5,434 nucleotides of DNA from Streptomyces speibonae (GTDB taxonomy: Bacteria > Actinomycetota > Actinomycetes > Streptomycetales > Streptomycetaceae): contig KL568593.1 of assembly GCA_000715605.1 (NCBI GenBank), forward strand, positions 12,804 to 18,237, read 5' to 3'. The number at the start of each line of letters is the position of its first letter. The first letter of the stretch is position 1. Shown piece by piece: positions 4,546 to 5,434 of this stretch. The translations under genes were made by a program, and so were the position numbers. Below the pieces are notes generated by a model. It made no database searches. It was not told the DNA's origin and worked only from the letters and a program-made list of their open reading frames with translations.

Positions 4546-5434
4546 ATGCACGCGTTGTTGACGACGTACGGGTCCCGCGGGGACGTGGAGCCCGTGGTCG
4601 CACTGGCCGTGGAGTTGCGCAACCGCGGCGCCCGGGTGACGGTGTGCGCGCCGCCCGACACGGAGTACGCGCAGCGGCTGGCCGGTGCGGGTGTCGTGCT
4701 GATGCCCGTCGGCGGACCGGTGCGCCCGCTCATGCACGGAGCGACGCCGCTGTCCGCCGACGAACTGGGCCGGCGCAGGCTGGAGCTGGTCGCCGAGCAG
4801 TTCGACAGGCTGTCCGAGGCGGCCGAGGGGTGCGACGTGCTGGTGGCCACCGGACTGATGCAGGTCGCGGCCCGGTCGGTGGCCGAAGGTCTGGGCATCC
4901 CCTACGTGTACGCCAGCTATCAGCCGACCGCGCTGCCGTCGCCGCACCACGCGCCGCCCGTACGGGCCGGCCTGCCGGTGGCCGAGGAGGTGACCGACAA
5001 CCGCGTGCTGTGGGAGCGGGACGCCCGGGCCGTCACGGAGCTGTTCGGTGAGGCACTCAACACGGGCCGGGCGTCGATCGGTCTGCCGCCGGTGGACAAC
5101 GTCCGTGACCACATCTTCACCGCCCGGCCGTGGCTGGCGGCGGACCCGGTCCTGGGCCCCTGGCCGGAGACTGCGGGCATCGACGTCGTCCAGACCGGCG
5201 CGTGGACGCTGCGGGACGAACGCCCGCTGTCCGGTGAGCTGTCGGCGTTCCTCGAGGACGGCGCCCCGCCCGTGTACGTCGGCTTCGGCAGCATGCCCGC
5301 CCCTCAGGACGCCGCCCGGGTGGCCGTCGAGGCGGTGCGCGCGCAAGGCCACCGCACGCTGCTCGCGCGCGGCTGGGCGGACCTGACGCAGGCCGAGGTG
5401 CCGGAGGACTGCTTCGTCGTCACCGAGGCCAACC
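4546..5434 (+). CDS. family 1 glycosyltransferase, natural-product type (3' end outside window)
   Basis: The frame is open from ATG 4546 to the window edge, giving 296 residues. It opens with MHALLTTYGSRGDVEPVV, the hallmark of GT1 enzymes with an N-terminal glycosyltransferase-28-like acceptor domain, as in the glycopeptide GtfA/B/D enzymes and related macrolide and sterol transferases. Asp13 in GSRGDVEP matches the position proposed as catalytic base in the Gtf enzymes. VTVCAPPD and LMPVGGPVRPLM follow, then a linker around 220-240 and the start of the donor domain, PPVYVGFGSMP (VYVGFGSMP at 243-251). The usual length is about 400 residues, so roughly 100 are missing, including the donor-binding HHGGAGT region. 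These enzymes move a sugar from a nucleotide sugar to a small acceptor in the cytoplasm, by inversion. Neither sugar nor acceptor can be told here. The start is set by family alignment; GTG 4537 is an alternative. Confidence 0.88.
   Translation, partial: MHALLTTYGSRGDVEPVVALAVELRNRGARVTVCAPPDTEYAQRLAGAGVVLMPVGGPVRPLMHGATPLSADELGRRRLELVAEQFDRLSEAAEGCDVLVATGLMQVAARSVAEGLGIPYVYASYQPTALPSPHHAPPVRAGLPVAEEVTDNRVLWERDARAVTELFGEALNTGRASIGLPPVDNVRDHIFTARPWLAADPVLGPWPETAGIDVVQTGAWTLRDERPLSGELSAFLEDGAPPVYVGFGSMPAPQDAARVAVEAVRAQGHRTLLARGWADLTQAEVPEDCFVVTEAN

Noticed and set aside
4099..5352. 417-residue minus-strand open frame
   Set aside because: It is antisense to both the secreted protein and the glycosyltransferase, whose motifs and signal peptide are clear; its product is Arg/Gly/His-rich noise.

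Overview
The window looks like chromosomal DNA from a Streptomyces or a close relative. GC content is very high, third codon positions are strongly G/C, and false reading frames run long opposite the real genes. A WhiB-like (Wbl) iron-sulfur regulator, a family restricted to Actinobacteria and their phages, supports this. No RNA gene, insertion sequence, CRISPR array or clear sign of recent transfer was seen.

Layout, left to right. (1) 1-926, plus strand: the C-terminal 307 residues of an FAD-binding dehydrogenase of the 3-ketosteroid dehydrogenase/fumarate reductase flavoprotein type. It converges on (2) 956-1306, minus strand: a 116-residue DUF488 protein. (3) 1392-1643, minus: an 83-residue Wbl protein close to the WblE/WhiB1 subgroup, 85 bp upstream of the DUF488 gene and possibly transcribed with it. 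(4) 1752-2972, minus: a 406-residue saccharopine dehydrogenase-like oxidoreductase. (5) 3134-3832, plus: a TetR-family regulator, divergent from (4). The 161 bp between them hold a promoter candidate, direct repeats and a 12-bp tandem duplication. (6) 4096-4455, plus: a 119-residue secreted protein of unknown function with one likely disulfide, behind a structured leader of about 110 nt. (7) 4546 to the window end, plus: a family 1 glycosyltransferase of the natural-product/antibiotic Gtf type, cut off at residue 296. A perfect 14-bp hairpin lies between (6) and (7).

Functional links. The clearest is the divergent TetR/saccharopine dehydrogenase-like pair: the regulator probably controls the enzyme gene, and perhaps itself, from the shared intergenic region. 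The Wbl and DUF488 genes may form a small unit. The secreted protein and the glycosyltransferase lie in the same direction but are separated by a terminator-like hairpin, so they may be independent or joined by read-through.

I see no complete known system such as a biosynthetic cluster, defence system or mobile island. The least explained parts are the secreted protein with its leader, the hairpin with an extra copy of its right arm at 4461-4499, and the divergent control region at 2973-3133. All functional calls rest on motif recognition from translations, without database searches.
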